The notes below the pieces were generated by a model. It had not been told where the DNA came from. It saw only the letters and a program-made list of their open reading frames with translations, and did no database searches. Positions 1 through 6,937 of a DNA stretch of 39,334 bases are shown here, piece by piece. Each line of letters begins with the position of its first letter. The stretch's first letter is position 1. Position numbers and translations under genes: made by a program. The DNA lies in assembly GCF_004362975.1 (NCBI RefSeq), contig NZ_SNXO01000022.1, positions 1 through 39,334 on the forward strand, in the 5' to 3' direction. Source of the stretch: Aminicella lysinilytica (GTDB lineage Bacteria > Bacillota > Clostridia > Peptostreptococcales > Anaerovoracaceae).

Positions 1-49
1 CAATGTGGGGCCATGAGGAGAACCGGTGGTTTTCTTAAGAGAGTTACTG

Positions 50-70
50 GAGCGGATCATAGATCCGCTC
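50..70. repeat. Perfect 9-bp inverted repeat
   Basis: GAGCGGATC and GATCCGCTC are perfect complements around a 3-nt loop (ATA). No T-tract follows, so it fits an operator or RNA hairpin better than a classical terminator. Confidence 0.6.
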
Positions 71-109
71 TGGGGCTCCTACTGTGAAATATTCAGTATC
101 CTCCCAACC

Positions 110-130
110 GACAATTCGACTGGAATTGTC
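110..130. repeat. 8-bp inverted repeat followed by T-rich DNA
   Basis: GACAATTC, then GACTG, then GAATTGTC form a perfect 8-bp stem with a 5-nt loop. A T-rich run (TGTTTATTTTTC) follows directly. It could be a terminator for a gene left of the window or a regulator binding site for the ABC operon. The two cannot be told apart from sequence. Confidence 0.5.
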
Positions 131-169
131 TGTTTATTTTTCACAGGAATTAATGTATTATTATCATAT

Positions 170-186
170 ACCAACACAGTGTCGGT
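170..186. promoter_or_regulatory. 17-bp operator-like dyad
   Basis: ACCAACAC-A-GTGTCGGT is an odd-length dyad with 7 of 8 positions complementary. It has the size of a TetR- or MarR-type operator and lies 138 bp upstream of the ABC ATPase start. The cognate regulator is unknown. Confidence 0.35.
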
Positions 187-210
187 TGCAATAGGCTGTC
201 TGAATTCGAC

Positions 211-270
211 GAAAGCAGTTGAAAACAGACGAAAGCAGACGAAATCAGACGAAAGCAGTCGAAAGTCGTC
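211..270 (+). repeat. Six tandem copies of a 10-bp unit
   Basis: The unit GAAAGCAGAC recurs every 10 bp with one to a few changes per copy (GAAAGCAGTT, GAAAACAGAC, GAAAGCAGAC, GAAATCAGAC, GAAAGCAGTC, GAAAGTCGTC). It lies in the presumed 5' leader of the ABC operon and ends 54 bp before its start codon. The unit is close to one helical turn, so all copies face the same side of the DNA. It is a likely length-variable locus. Confidence 0.75.
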
Positions 271-324
271 GTGTGGCGGCATAATTCAGAAAGCCGACAG
301 AATCGACAAGAAAGCGGAGCAAAC

Positions 325-1050
325 ATGAACAGCATAGAATTAAAAAACGTAAGTCAATCATATAAGAAGAGCCGGGTCCTCCACAGCGTGGACCTGACCT
401 TGGGGCGGGGCGAGATCTTCGGACTCCTGGGGCCCTCCGGCTGCGGCAAGACCACAACCGTGAAAGCCATAGCCGGACTTTTGTGCCCGGAAGAAGGCAC
501 CGTGCAGGTCCTGGGAAAGAAAATGCCGGACCTGTCCATAATGGGCCGCATAGGATACATGGCCCAGGCAGCAGCTTTGTACCCGACCCTGACCGCCATG
601 GAAAACCTGCGGTTCTTCGGCAAACTGTATAAACTGTCTAAAGACGATCTGACCGCCAGGATCAGACACGTGACCGGCATCGTCGGCCTGGGCGACGAAC
701 TTGACAAGAAAGTTTCAGCCTATTCCGGCGGCATGATGCAGAGACTGTCACTGGCCATAGCCCTGCTTCCCGATCCGGAAGTTTTGATCCTCGACGAGCC
801 TACCGTAGGCATCGACCCGGTCCTCAGAGCCGAGATCTGGCGGGAACTCAGAATGATAGCCGAAGGCGGCGCCACTATCCTCATAACCACCCACGTTATG
901 GACGAGGCCGCCAAGTGCAATCGCCTGGCCATGATGCGCGAGGGCAGGATCATTGCCACGGGTACCCCGGACGAACTTGTGAAAAACTCAGGAAAGGCGT
1001 CTATCGAAGAGGCCTTCATTTACTATGGAGGTGGCAGCCATGAGAATTAA
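325..1050 (+). CDS. ABC transporter ATP-binding protein
   Basis: This is the nucleotide-binding subunit of an ABC exporter, 241 aa, and powers the membrane subunit encoded next. Visible motifs are Walker A GPSGCGKTT (residues 36-44), the ABC signature SGGMMQ (about 134-139), Walker B VLILDEP (153-159) and the H-loop His190. I chose the ATG at 325 because MNSIELKNV begins the usual first strand. The in-frame ATG at 271 would add 18 residues encoded partly by the tandem repeat. The sequence resembles the ABC-2 type drug/antibiotic exporter ATPases (DrrA/YhcH-like). The substrate cannot be told. The 3' end overlaps the permease by 11 nt, so the two are translationally coupled. Confidence 0.93.
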   Translation: MNSIELKNVSQSYKKSRVLHSVDLTLGRGEIFGLLGPSGCGKTTTVKAIAGLLCPEEGTVQVLGKKMPDLSIMGRIGYMAQAAALYPTLTAMENLRFFGKLYKLSKDDLTARIRHVTGIVGLGDELDKKVSAYSGGMMQRLSLAIALLPDPEVLILDEPTVGIDPVLRAEIWRELRMIAEGGATILITTHVMDEAAKCNRLAMMREGRIIATGTPDELVKNSGKASIEEAFIYYGGGSHEN

Positions 1051-2146
1051 GGCAATAGCAGGCAGAATCATAAATCAGCTGCGTCATGACAAGAGGACAA
1101 TGGCCCTGGTGCTTTTGGCGCCAATAATCGTTCTGACCCTCGTGTACCTTGTCTTCGATGCGGCCAACGACGCCTACACCATATCAGTAATAAAGGTGCC
1201 GAAAGCCGTGATCCAGGAAATCAAGTCCAACGATGATTACGACATGACAGTCCAGCGGGACAGCAAGGCCGAAGCCATAGACGCCGTCAGGTCTCAGAAA
1301 GCCATCGCGGCTGTCAGCGTCAACAGCGACTGCAGCAAAGTGAAAATCTATGTGGACGGCAGCAATGCCTCCGACGCCAAGAAGGTCCGGGGCGTCATCG
1401 AACAAAGCGTAGGGCAGGTGGTCAAGGATGATGCCAAGGCGGCTATGGAAGATGTGAAGGATGAGATGGCGGCTAATCCTATGGCACCGAAGGTGGACCT
1501 GGATTACGTGGAACCGGACGTTACTACAGACTATATTTACGGACAGGAAGACGGTTCCTTTTTCGATGATTACGGAGCGCCACTTATTGGTATAATCATA
1601 TTCTTCTTCGTATTTCTCATTGCGGGGATAAATTTCCTCAATGAAAGGAAGGACGGGACATTGGAGCGGATATTGTCTACGCCTACTAAGAGAGGGGAGA
1701 TAATCTCCGGTTATGTGCTGGGCTTCGGCAGTCTGGCCATAATGCAGACAATTATAGTCAGCCTTTTCGTAGTGTACGTACTGGGCATGATCATGCACGG
1801 CAATATTCTGCTGGTGCTGCTGGTGAACCTGCTGACTGCTCTTTGCGCCCTTACACTTGGCATGCTTATGTCAACCCTGGCATCAAGCGAATTCCAGATG
1901 ATCCAGTTCATCCCCGTCATAATACTCCCACAGGTGTTCCTTTGCGGCCTGTTCAAACTCACCGGCATATGGGATGTGCTGGGACATTGTGTGCCTCTTT
2001 ACTATACGACAGACGCCCTGACTGACGTCATGGTAAGGGGCTGCGGCATCGACGACATCTGGCTGGATCTCATAGTGATCGGCGGCTGCGCCCTGTTGTT
2101 CATGGCTATGAATGCGGCCTTCCTGAAGAGGCAGAGGAGCGTCTGA
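1040..2146 (+). CDS. ABC-2 family transporter permease
   Basis: This is the membrane subunit of the exporter, 368 aa. A first membrane helix (about residues 20-40) is followed by a hydrophilic loop of roughly 140 residues, probably outside the cell, and then by about five helices in the C-terminal half. This is the classical ABC-2/YhgE-like topology. The segment FLNERKDGTLERILSTP after the second helix is a typical ABC-2 motif. The ATG at 1040 is preceded by GGAGGTGG inside the end of the ATPase gene. The partner is the upstream ATPase. The exported compound is unknown; drugs, peptides or lipids are all possible for this family. Confidence 0.9.
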   Translation: MRIKAIAGRIINQLRHDKRTMALVLLAPIIVLTLVYLVFDAANDAYTISVIKVPKAVIQEIKSNDDYDMTVQRDSKAEAIDAVRSQKAIAAVSVNSDCSKVKIYVDGSNASDAKKVRGVIEQSVGQVVKDDAKAAMEDVKDEMAANPMAPKVDLDYVEPDVTTDYIYGQEDGSFFDDYGAPLIGIIIFFFVFLIAGINFLNERKDGTLERILSTPTKRGEIISGYVLGFGSLAIMQTIIVSLFVVYVLGMIMHGNILLVLLVNLLTALCALTLGMLMSTLASSEFQMIQFIPVIILPQVFLCGLFKLTGIWDVLGHCVPLYYTTDALTDVMVRGCGIDDIWLDLIVIGGCALLFMAMNAAFLKRQRSV

Positions 2147-2185
2147 AAAAACCGTTGAACGACCTGTATAAAGTTCATAATTGTT

Positions 2186-2214
2186 TTGCAAATATGACTG
2201 AATTGTGGTACTAT
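2186..2214 (+). promoter_or_regulatory. Sigma-A promoter of the diguanylate cyclase gene
   Basis: TTGCAA (2186-2191), 17 bp, TACTAT (2209-2214). This would start transcription near 2221, giving a short leader that contains AGGAGG at 2233-2238. It separates this gene from the ABC operon. Confidence 0.55.
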
Positions 2215-2245
2215 TTTTCTATAAAGAAGAGTAGGAGGTGCTGCA

Positions 2246-3418
2246 GTGTATTCGCATATATTATATTTCGAATTAAATGCCCTGTGTATCCTTATACTTG
2301 CATTCCTGACATACAGGCTCAGCGTTACTATGTACAAGCAGAAGGCCAACATAGATTTCAGGAATGCCATGCTGGCTGTCATGGCCATTATGGCTCTGGA
2401 GATCGTCTGGAGCCTCATTGACGGCAAACCGGGAGTCCAATGGTTAGTCATAAACTATATCGTTGATATCCTGGATTTCATTATGTGTTCCGTCGTTCCC
2501 CTCTTATGGTTGAAATTTGTAGTAAGCAAGCTCGCTTTCAAGATCGAACTCGAGATCAGAGGTAAGGCATTACTGTCGTTGCCGATTGTTATAGTAATTG
2601 TGTTGTCGCTGGTGAGCATCAAGACGGGATGGGTATTCACCATAAGCGCTGCTAATGTTTATGAACGTGGGCCCATCAACGGAGCGGTATTCACCTGCGC
2701 TCTCATATACATGATCTTGGCTTTTGCGCTGGTCATATTCAGACTTGCCAACGCCAGAGGAAGTGAAGATAAGAGAAAGTCTGTATTCATGACGACATTT
2801 TTCTTCCTGCCTGTTGTAGGCGTCATATTAAGCAGCATCTATCCGAGTCTGCCGGCTACATGGCCACTGGCAACAGTGTCTCTGCTGATGATATTCGTTA
2901 CGAGTATGGAAGCGGAAGTATCTACAGACGGCCTGACAGGACTCAATAACAGGAGGCAGTTCGATAAGAGACTGAACGATATGGTCAAGGTAAACAGTTC
3001 CGACGGTAACCTGTATCTTTTCCTAATGGATATAAATCATTTCAAAGATATCAATGATGGCTTCGGTCATTATGAAGGGGACAGAGCCCTGGTAAGGACG
3101 GCTAAGATACTGAAGAAATCAATAGCCAAATCCAACCTGTTTCTGGCCCGTTACGGCGGCGATGAATTCGCTATACTTGGATTCATTGACGGCATGATAG
3201 AGGCAGAAGCCCTGAAGGCCCGCATCCAGAGACGTTTCGCCGATAATAACGTGGCCATCGCCAAGGAATATGATATCAATCTCGGTATAGGCTATTACGA
3301 GTTCGGAGATGGTCATGCTGAGACTATACAGGAACTCATTTCCGGGGCCGATAAGAACCTTTACGATGACAAGGCGAGACAGGACAGCGTTATTTTCCGC
3401 CCGGGAATGAGCAAGTAA
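2246..3418 (+). CDS. Membrane-bound diguanylate cyclase (GGDEF)
   Basis: The protein has 390 aa and should make cyclic di-GMP from two GTP at the membrane. Residues 1 to about 220 hold six or seven hydrophobic helices, a membrane sensor of unassigned type. The catalytic domain starts at about STDGLTGLNNRR, and the signature GGDEF is intact at residues 304-308, so the enzyme is probably active. The position of the inhibitory I-site (RxxD, nine residues before GGDEF) reads KSNL, so feedback inhibition through that site is not expected. The start is GTG at 2246, seven bases after AGGAGG. There is no EAL or HD-GYP domain in the gene or next to it. Confidence 0.9.
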   Translation: MYSHILYFELNALCILILAFLTYRLSVTMYKQKANIDFRNAMLAVMAIMALEIVWSLIDGKPGVQWLVINYIVDILDFIMCSVVPLLWLKFVVSKLAFKIELEIRGKALLSLPIVIVIVLSLVSIKTGWVFTISAANVYERGPINGAVFTCALIYMILAFALVIFRLANARGSEDKRKSVFMTTFFFLPVVGVILSSIYPSLPATWPLATVSLLMIFVTSMEAEVSTDGLTGLNNRRQFDKRLNDMVKVNSSDGNLYLFLMDINHFKDINDGFGHYEGDRALVRTAKILKKSIAKSNLFLARYGGDEFAILGFIDGMIEAEALKARIQRRFADNNVAIAKEYDINLGIGYYEFGDGHAETIQELISGADKNLYDDKARQDSVIFRPGMSK

Positions 3419-3426
3419 ATTCACTA

Positions 3427-3455
3427 TTGACATAGCACCACCAAGCGTATATAAT
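3427..3455 (+). promoter_or_regulatory. Consensus sigma-A promoter of bioY
   Basis: TTGACA (3427-3432), exactly 17 bp, TATAAT (3450-3455). Both hexamers match the consensus perfectly. Such a strong promoter is usually held in check by a repressor, and a BirA-like operator lies directly downstream. Confidence 0.85.
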
Positions 3456-3491
3456 CATTGTTAACCTAATTAATAATTTAGGATGACAATG
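3456..3491. promoter_or_regulatory. BirA-like biotin operator
   Basis: CATTGTTAACC, 14 bp, GGATGACAATG: an inverted repeat with 9 of 11 arm positions complementary. The known Gram-positive BirA site has arms like TTGTTAAC and GTTAACAA separated by 14-16 bp. It covers the predicted transcription start of bioY, so biotinyl-AMP-bound BirA would block initiation. BirA itself is not in the window. Confidence 0.7.
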
Positions 3492-3514
3492 ATTAATTTT
3501 AATTTGGAGGCATT

Positions 3515-4090
3515 ATGAGAAACAGAACACATTATTTGATTTTAACAGCATTATTCACGGCCCTCACAGCAGTGGGAGCTTTCATTAAGATACCTGTTGG
3601 GCCTACGCCCATTTCCCTGCAGCTATTCTTCATAGTTTTGGCGGGTGTCCTTCTAGGGCCATGGTACGGGTGTCTTTCACAGATACTCTATGTAGGTCTC
3701 GGCCTGGTTGGAGTTCCTATCTTCACCAGCGGCGGCGGATTCTCTTACATTTTCAATCCGAGCTTCGGCTATCTGCTGGGATTCATTCTGGTACCGATCA
3801 TCGTCGGACTTCTGACACGGAAATTCGGCAGCAGCAAGTTCCTGCCGATCTTCCTCAGCTGCATCGTGGCTGTGCTGGTAGACTACTGCATCGGCGTGCC
3901 GTACATGTATATGATCCTGCATCAGGTCATGAACGTTGACATTTCCATAGCCAAGACATTCCTGACAGGCTTCGTTATTTTCATTCCGGGAGATCTGCTG
4001 AAGTGCATCCTGGCCGGCTATCTGGGCAAAGTGCTGGCTCCTGCTCTCAGACATACTATTCCGTCCCCGGGCGCAAAGGAAGCCGCATAA
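3515..4090 (+). CDS. bioY: Biotin transporter BioY (ECF S component)
   Basis: BioY is the substrate-binding membrane protein of the biotin energy-coupling-factor transporter, 191 aa with about six membrane helices. The N-terminal TALFTALTAVGAFIKIP and the following PVGPTPISLQ segment are characteristic of the family. The gene stands alone, so it must use a shared EcfA/EcfA'/EcfT module encoded elsewhere, as most group II ECF systems do. TTGGAGG (3504-3510) precedes the ATG at 3515. The promoter and operator upstream suggest repression when biotin is plentiful. No biotin synthesis gene is present in the window, in keeping with a biotin scavenger. Confidence 0.93.
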   Translation: MRNRTHYLILTALFTALTAVGAFIKIPVGPTPISLQLFFIVLAGVLLGPWYGCLSQILYVGLGLVGVPIFTSGGGFSYIFNPSFGYLLGFILVPIIVGLLTRKFGSSKFLPIFLSCIVAVLVDYCIGVPYMYMILHQVMNVDISIAKTFLTGFVIFIPGDLLKCILAGYLGKVLAPALRHTIPSPGAKEAA

Positions 4091-4173
4091 GGTTTAGGCT
4101 TTATTTAACAAAAAAATGATGATATAATGTTCCTTACAGAGCCGAGGCCGGAAGGCCGGGCGGGGAGGGACAA

Positions 4174-5448
4174 ATGAAGAAAACTGATGAACTATACCAG
4201 ACATATCTGGACATATTGGAAAAAGAATTGCTGACGGCCATGGGTTGCACAGAACCTATTGCCGTCTCTTTTTGTGCGGCTAAGGCCAGGGAGATCCTGG
4301 GCAAAACGCCGGACAGGGTTCTGGCTCAGGTCAGCGGCAATATAATCAAAAACGTGAAGAGCGTCATAGTGCCTAATACCGATGGGGCCAAAGGCATAGA
4401 GACAGCCGTGGCCATCGGCATTGCCGGGGGAGACCCGGACCGTGAGCTGGAGGTCATCTCCAACGTAACGCCGGCACAAAAAGACTGGATGAGAGAATTT
4501 TTGTCCCGGGGTGTGATCAAGGTGGAACCTTTGGAGAGCAAATATCCCCTGGACATTATGATCACGGTCTTCGGCGATGATGAAAGCGCCATGGTCCACA
4601 TAGTCAACGACCACACCAATATCGTTGACATGGAGAAAAACGGCGTGAACATAGAGCATCATGACATTGAAGGCGCCAAGAGCGACGAGCATGACGAATA
4701 CATGAGGCTGAACATGGAGGCTATCTACGAATTCGCGGAGACCTGTGACCTAGAGGATGTGAAGCCGATGCTGGACAGACAGATCGAGTGTAATTCGGCT
4801 ATTTCCAGAGAGGGAATGGAAGGAAACTACGGAGCCAACATCGGAAAGGTCATCGACGCGGAATACGGCAAAGATATCCGTGGCAGGGCCAAGGCTATGG
4901 CGGCTGCAGGTTCCGACGCCAGAATGAATGGCTGCGAACTGCCGGTTGTCATCAATTCGGGGAGCGGCAATCAGGGACTTACGGTTTCCATGCCGCTTAT
5001 AGCCTACGCAAGAGAGTTGAATTCTCCTAAGGAAAAGCTATACAGGGCGTTACTTATATCCAATCTGTCGGCTATACATCTGAAGACGGAGATCGGAAGA
5101 CTGTCAGCCTATTGCGGAGCAGTGAGCGCGGGAGCCAGCGCGGGAGCCGGCATCGCCTATCTGAAGGGCGGAGATCTGACGACTATATCCCACACTATCG
5201 TCAACGCTCTTGCCATTACCTCGGGAATAATATGCGATGGGGCCAAGGCCTCCTGCGCAGCCAAGATCGCCATCTCAGTAGAGGCCGGCATAGTCGGATA
5301 TGAAATGTATGAGAACGGCCAGCAGTTTTACGGCGGTGACGGCATAATTTCCAAGGGCATAGAGAACACCATAAGGAACATCGGACGCCTTGGAAGCGAG
5401 GGCATGTACGAGACGGATAAAGAAATAATCAGGATCATGTGCGACTGA
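4174..5448 (+). CDS. UPF0597 family protein, probable L-cysteine desulfidase
   Basis: The protein has 424 aa and belongs to the UPF0597/CyuA (YhaM) family, related to the alpha subunit of iron-sulfur L-serine dehydratase. Characterised members break L-cysteine to pyruvate, ammonia and sulfide using an oxygen-sensitive [4Fe-4S] cluster. The N-terminal MGCTEP motif (Cys25) and later cysteines (ISNLSAIHLK region, SGIICDGAKASCAAK) fit the cluster and active-site pattern. The spacer before it contains TATAAT at 4123-4128 with a weak TTTATT at 4100-4105, and a small GC hairpin precedes the GGGAGGG ribosome binding site. Serine could also be a substrate. Confidence 0.85.
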   Translation: MKKTDELYQTYLDILEKELLTAMGCTEPIAVSFCAAKAREILGKTPDRVLAQVSGNIIKNVKSVIVPNTDGAKGIETAVAIGIAGGDPDRELEVISNVTPAQKDWMREFLSRGVIKVEPLESKYPLDIMITVFGDDESAMVHIVNDHTNIVDMEKNGVNIEHHDIEGAKSDEHDEYMRLNMEAIYEFAETCDLEDVKPMLDRQIECNSAISREGMEGNYGANIGKVIDAEYGKDIRGRAKAMAAAGSDARMNGCELPVVINSGSGNQGLTVSMPLIAYARELNSPKEKLYRALLISNLSAIHLKTEIGRLSAYCGAVSAGASAGAGIAYLKGGDLTTISHTIVNALAITSGIICDGAKASCAAKIAISVEAGIVGYEMYENGQQFYGGDGIISKGIENTIRNIGRLGSEGMYETDKEIIRIMCD

Positions 5449-5470
5449 TCAGGCCTGCAATTAAATGAGT

Positions 5471-5498
5471 TTGATTATTCCCTGTACTATGTTAGAAT
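5471..5498 (+). promoter_or_regulatory. Promoter of the split kinase gene, probably leaderless
   Basis: TTGATT (5471-5476), 16 bp, TAGAAT (5493-5498). Transcription would begin at about 5504-5506, on the ATG itself, and no ribosome binding site precedes the ATG (GTTAGAATAAGGTATG). Confidence 0.5.
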
Positions 5499-5503
5499 AA
5501 GGT

Positions 5504-6913
5504 ATGGATAAGAAATACAGTTTCAACAGAATAGGAGACCTTATTGATGACAATGCCAATAAGGTCCATCAGGTGAACCGGAAGTTCCTGAGCGGGGTGG
5601 CGCTCATGGAGGCTCTGGTTTCCTGCGCCATGACGGTCATATATGCGTTGATGGGTATCGATGGACATTTCTATATGTATATGGCCTTTTGTCTGGTCTG
5701 CGTAGTTCTGTATTTACTGATAAGATACGAGTTGCCGAAGAGCAAACCCTGGAGTATATTGCCCCTGGGATATGCTTTCCTGACTGCTGAAATGCTCATG
5801 GCCATGTTTGTGGATATGAGCACAGGTAATGAGCAGAATTCCATAGCTATGATCATAACCGTTCTGACGGCGCCTGTCATAATGATCGACAAGCCTCTTA
5901 GAATGGGATCATTTCTGACGGGCATAGCAGTCATATATATCATTGCGGCCCATCAGTATATGGATCCGGCCACTATGTTCGATTCTGAGGCTGATGTAGT
6001 GATCGCCGCTGTTATCGGCATATTCTTAGGCTGGTTTCTTGCTTATGTGAGAGTCGGATATCTGAACAATCTGCGCATCGTTCAGAAACAGGAAAAGGTA
6101 CTGGAAGAAAGCGACGCCAAGTTCTCGGAGGTCATTCACATCGCAAGGACTGCAGTGTGGGATTACGATATCAGGAAGAAACAGTTCATACTGCCGCCGG
6201 GTTCTGCTTATGATTTCTCCCTGGAGTATTATGGGCTGGAGGACAGAGTAATAGACGATGTGCCGAGGGCTTTCCTTCCGCACTGCGTCACTAAGGAAGA
6301 CGAGAAGAAGCTCATAGCCATCTATGGAAAACTAACCAGCGGAGTAGAGCAGATAAGCGATACTGTCTGGTTCAGGAACAGCCCTGACAGCGAGCCTCGC
6401 TGCGATCTCATAACACTGCGGACTATTTTCAACGATGAGGGTGAACCTGTAAGCGCCAGATGTCTGGCTCAGGATATTACCTACAGAATGAAGCAGAACC
6501 AGTTGGAACTTATAGAAAAGATGGCTGAACAGACGGAAGATATAATGAATTCCGTTCCCTGCGGTATCTGCGTCATATATATGTATTCCGAACATGATGT
6601 CAAGCGCGCATACTCCAATGAGACTATGTACAGATTGTTGCGCTACAGCGAAGACGAGATCAAAGCTGTAATGGAAGAAAAGAACAGGAAGGGCCCGGGA
6701 CTGATAGAAGAGGATTTCCTTGACATTTTCCAGGGAATACACCCTGATGATATGAACAAGTTCAGGGAGGCCTTTGAAGAAGGATATAACACAACGAAGT
6801 TTGAAGTGAATAATTTCAGAAACATTTGTAACGATGGCACATACATACGCCTTTCCGGAGAGTTCATATATAAGGAGACCAGGAACGGAGCCAGAGTTTA
6901 CTATGGCGCCTAA
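5504..6913 (+). CDS. Membrane PAS sensor, N-terminal part of a split hybrid histidine kinase
   Basis: This 469-aa product holds about six membrane helices (residues 30-190) and two PAS-like segments. The first ends in the PAC-type tail CLAQDITYRMK. The second ends in YYGA just before TAA. The downstream kinase is in the same frame, and the bases after the stop read R-D-V-T, which is the standard PAC ending. I infer that this and the gene at 6938 were one hybrid kinase of about 876 residues, cut by a single nonsense codon. Alternatively it now works as a separate sensor. The start has no Shine-Dalgarno sequence and coincides with the predicted transcription start. Confidence 0.8.
   Translation: MDKKYSFNRIGDLIDDNANKVHQVNRKFLSGVALMEALVSCAMTVIYALMGIDGHFYMYMAFCLVCVVLYLLIRYELPKSKPWSILPLGYAFLTAEMLMAMFVDMSTGNEQNSIAMIITVLTAPVIMIDKPLRMGSFLTGIAVIYIIAAHQYMDPATMFDSEADVVIAAVIGIFLGWFLAYVRVGYLNNLRIVQKQEKVLEESDAKFSEVIHIARTAVWDYDIRKKQFILPPGSAYDFSLEYYGLEDRVIDDVPRAFLPHCVTKEDEKKLIAIYGKLTSGVEQISDTVWFRNSPDSEPRCDLITLRTIFNDEGEPVSARCLAQDITYRMKQNQLELIEKMAEQTEDIMNSVPCGICVIYMYSEHDVKRAYSNETMYRLLRYSEDEIKAVMEEKNRKGPGLIEEDFLDIFQGIHPDDMNKFREAFEEGYNTTKFEVNNFRNICNDGTYIRLSGEFIYKETRNGARVYYGA
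6911..6913 (+). other. In-frame stop codon inside a hybrid histidine kinase
   Basis: TAA separates YYGA from RDVT in one continuous reading frame from 5504 to 8134. In intact homologues this position is often an aromatic residue before R-D-[IV]-T, so one base change from TAT or TAC to TAA would explain it. A sequencing error is possible. Confidence 0.8.
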
Positions 6914-6937
6914 CGCGATGTAACGGCCGAGGCCGGC

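Larger units (their letters stand above)
1..324. other. Non-coding left edge with dyads and short repeats
   Basis: I see no convincing gene here. A short frame open from the window edge and ending in TAA at 36-38 could be the tail of an upstream protein, but it is too short to judge. The stretch holds three inverted repeats (50-70, 110-130, 170-186) and a 10-bp tandem repeat (211-270), listed separately. The open frame over 26-328 has no ribosome binding site and runs through the tandem repeats, so I do not call it. The promoter of the ABC operon must lie in this stretch, but no clean -35/-10 pair stands out. Confidence 0.6.

Noticed and set aside
211-270. CRISPR-like array
   Set aside because: The repeats are 10 bp with no unique spacers and no cas genes nearby.
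26-328. Open frame of 100 codons at the left edge
   Set aside because: It has no ribosome binding site, passes through the 10-bp tandem repeats, has no recognisable sequence and overlaps the ABC ATPase start.
1184-1798. 204-codon frame on the minus strand
   Set aside because: It is the complement of the ABC permease coding sequence and has no start signals.
4141-6937. Shared GCCGAGGCCGG before the UPF0597 start and before the second kinase half
   Set aside because: It is only 11 bases, and the second copy is explained by in-frame Ala-Glu-Ala-Gly codons, so chance is likely.
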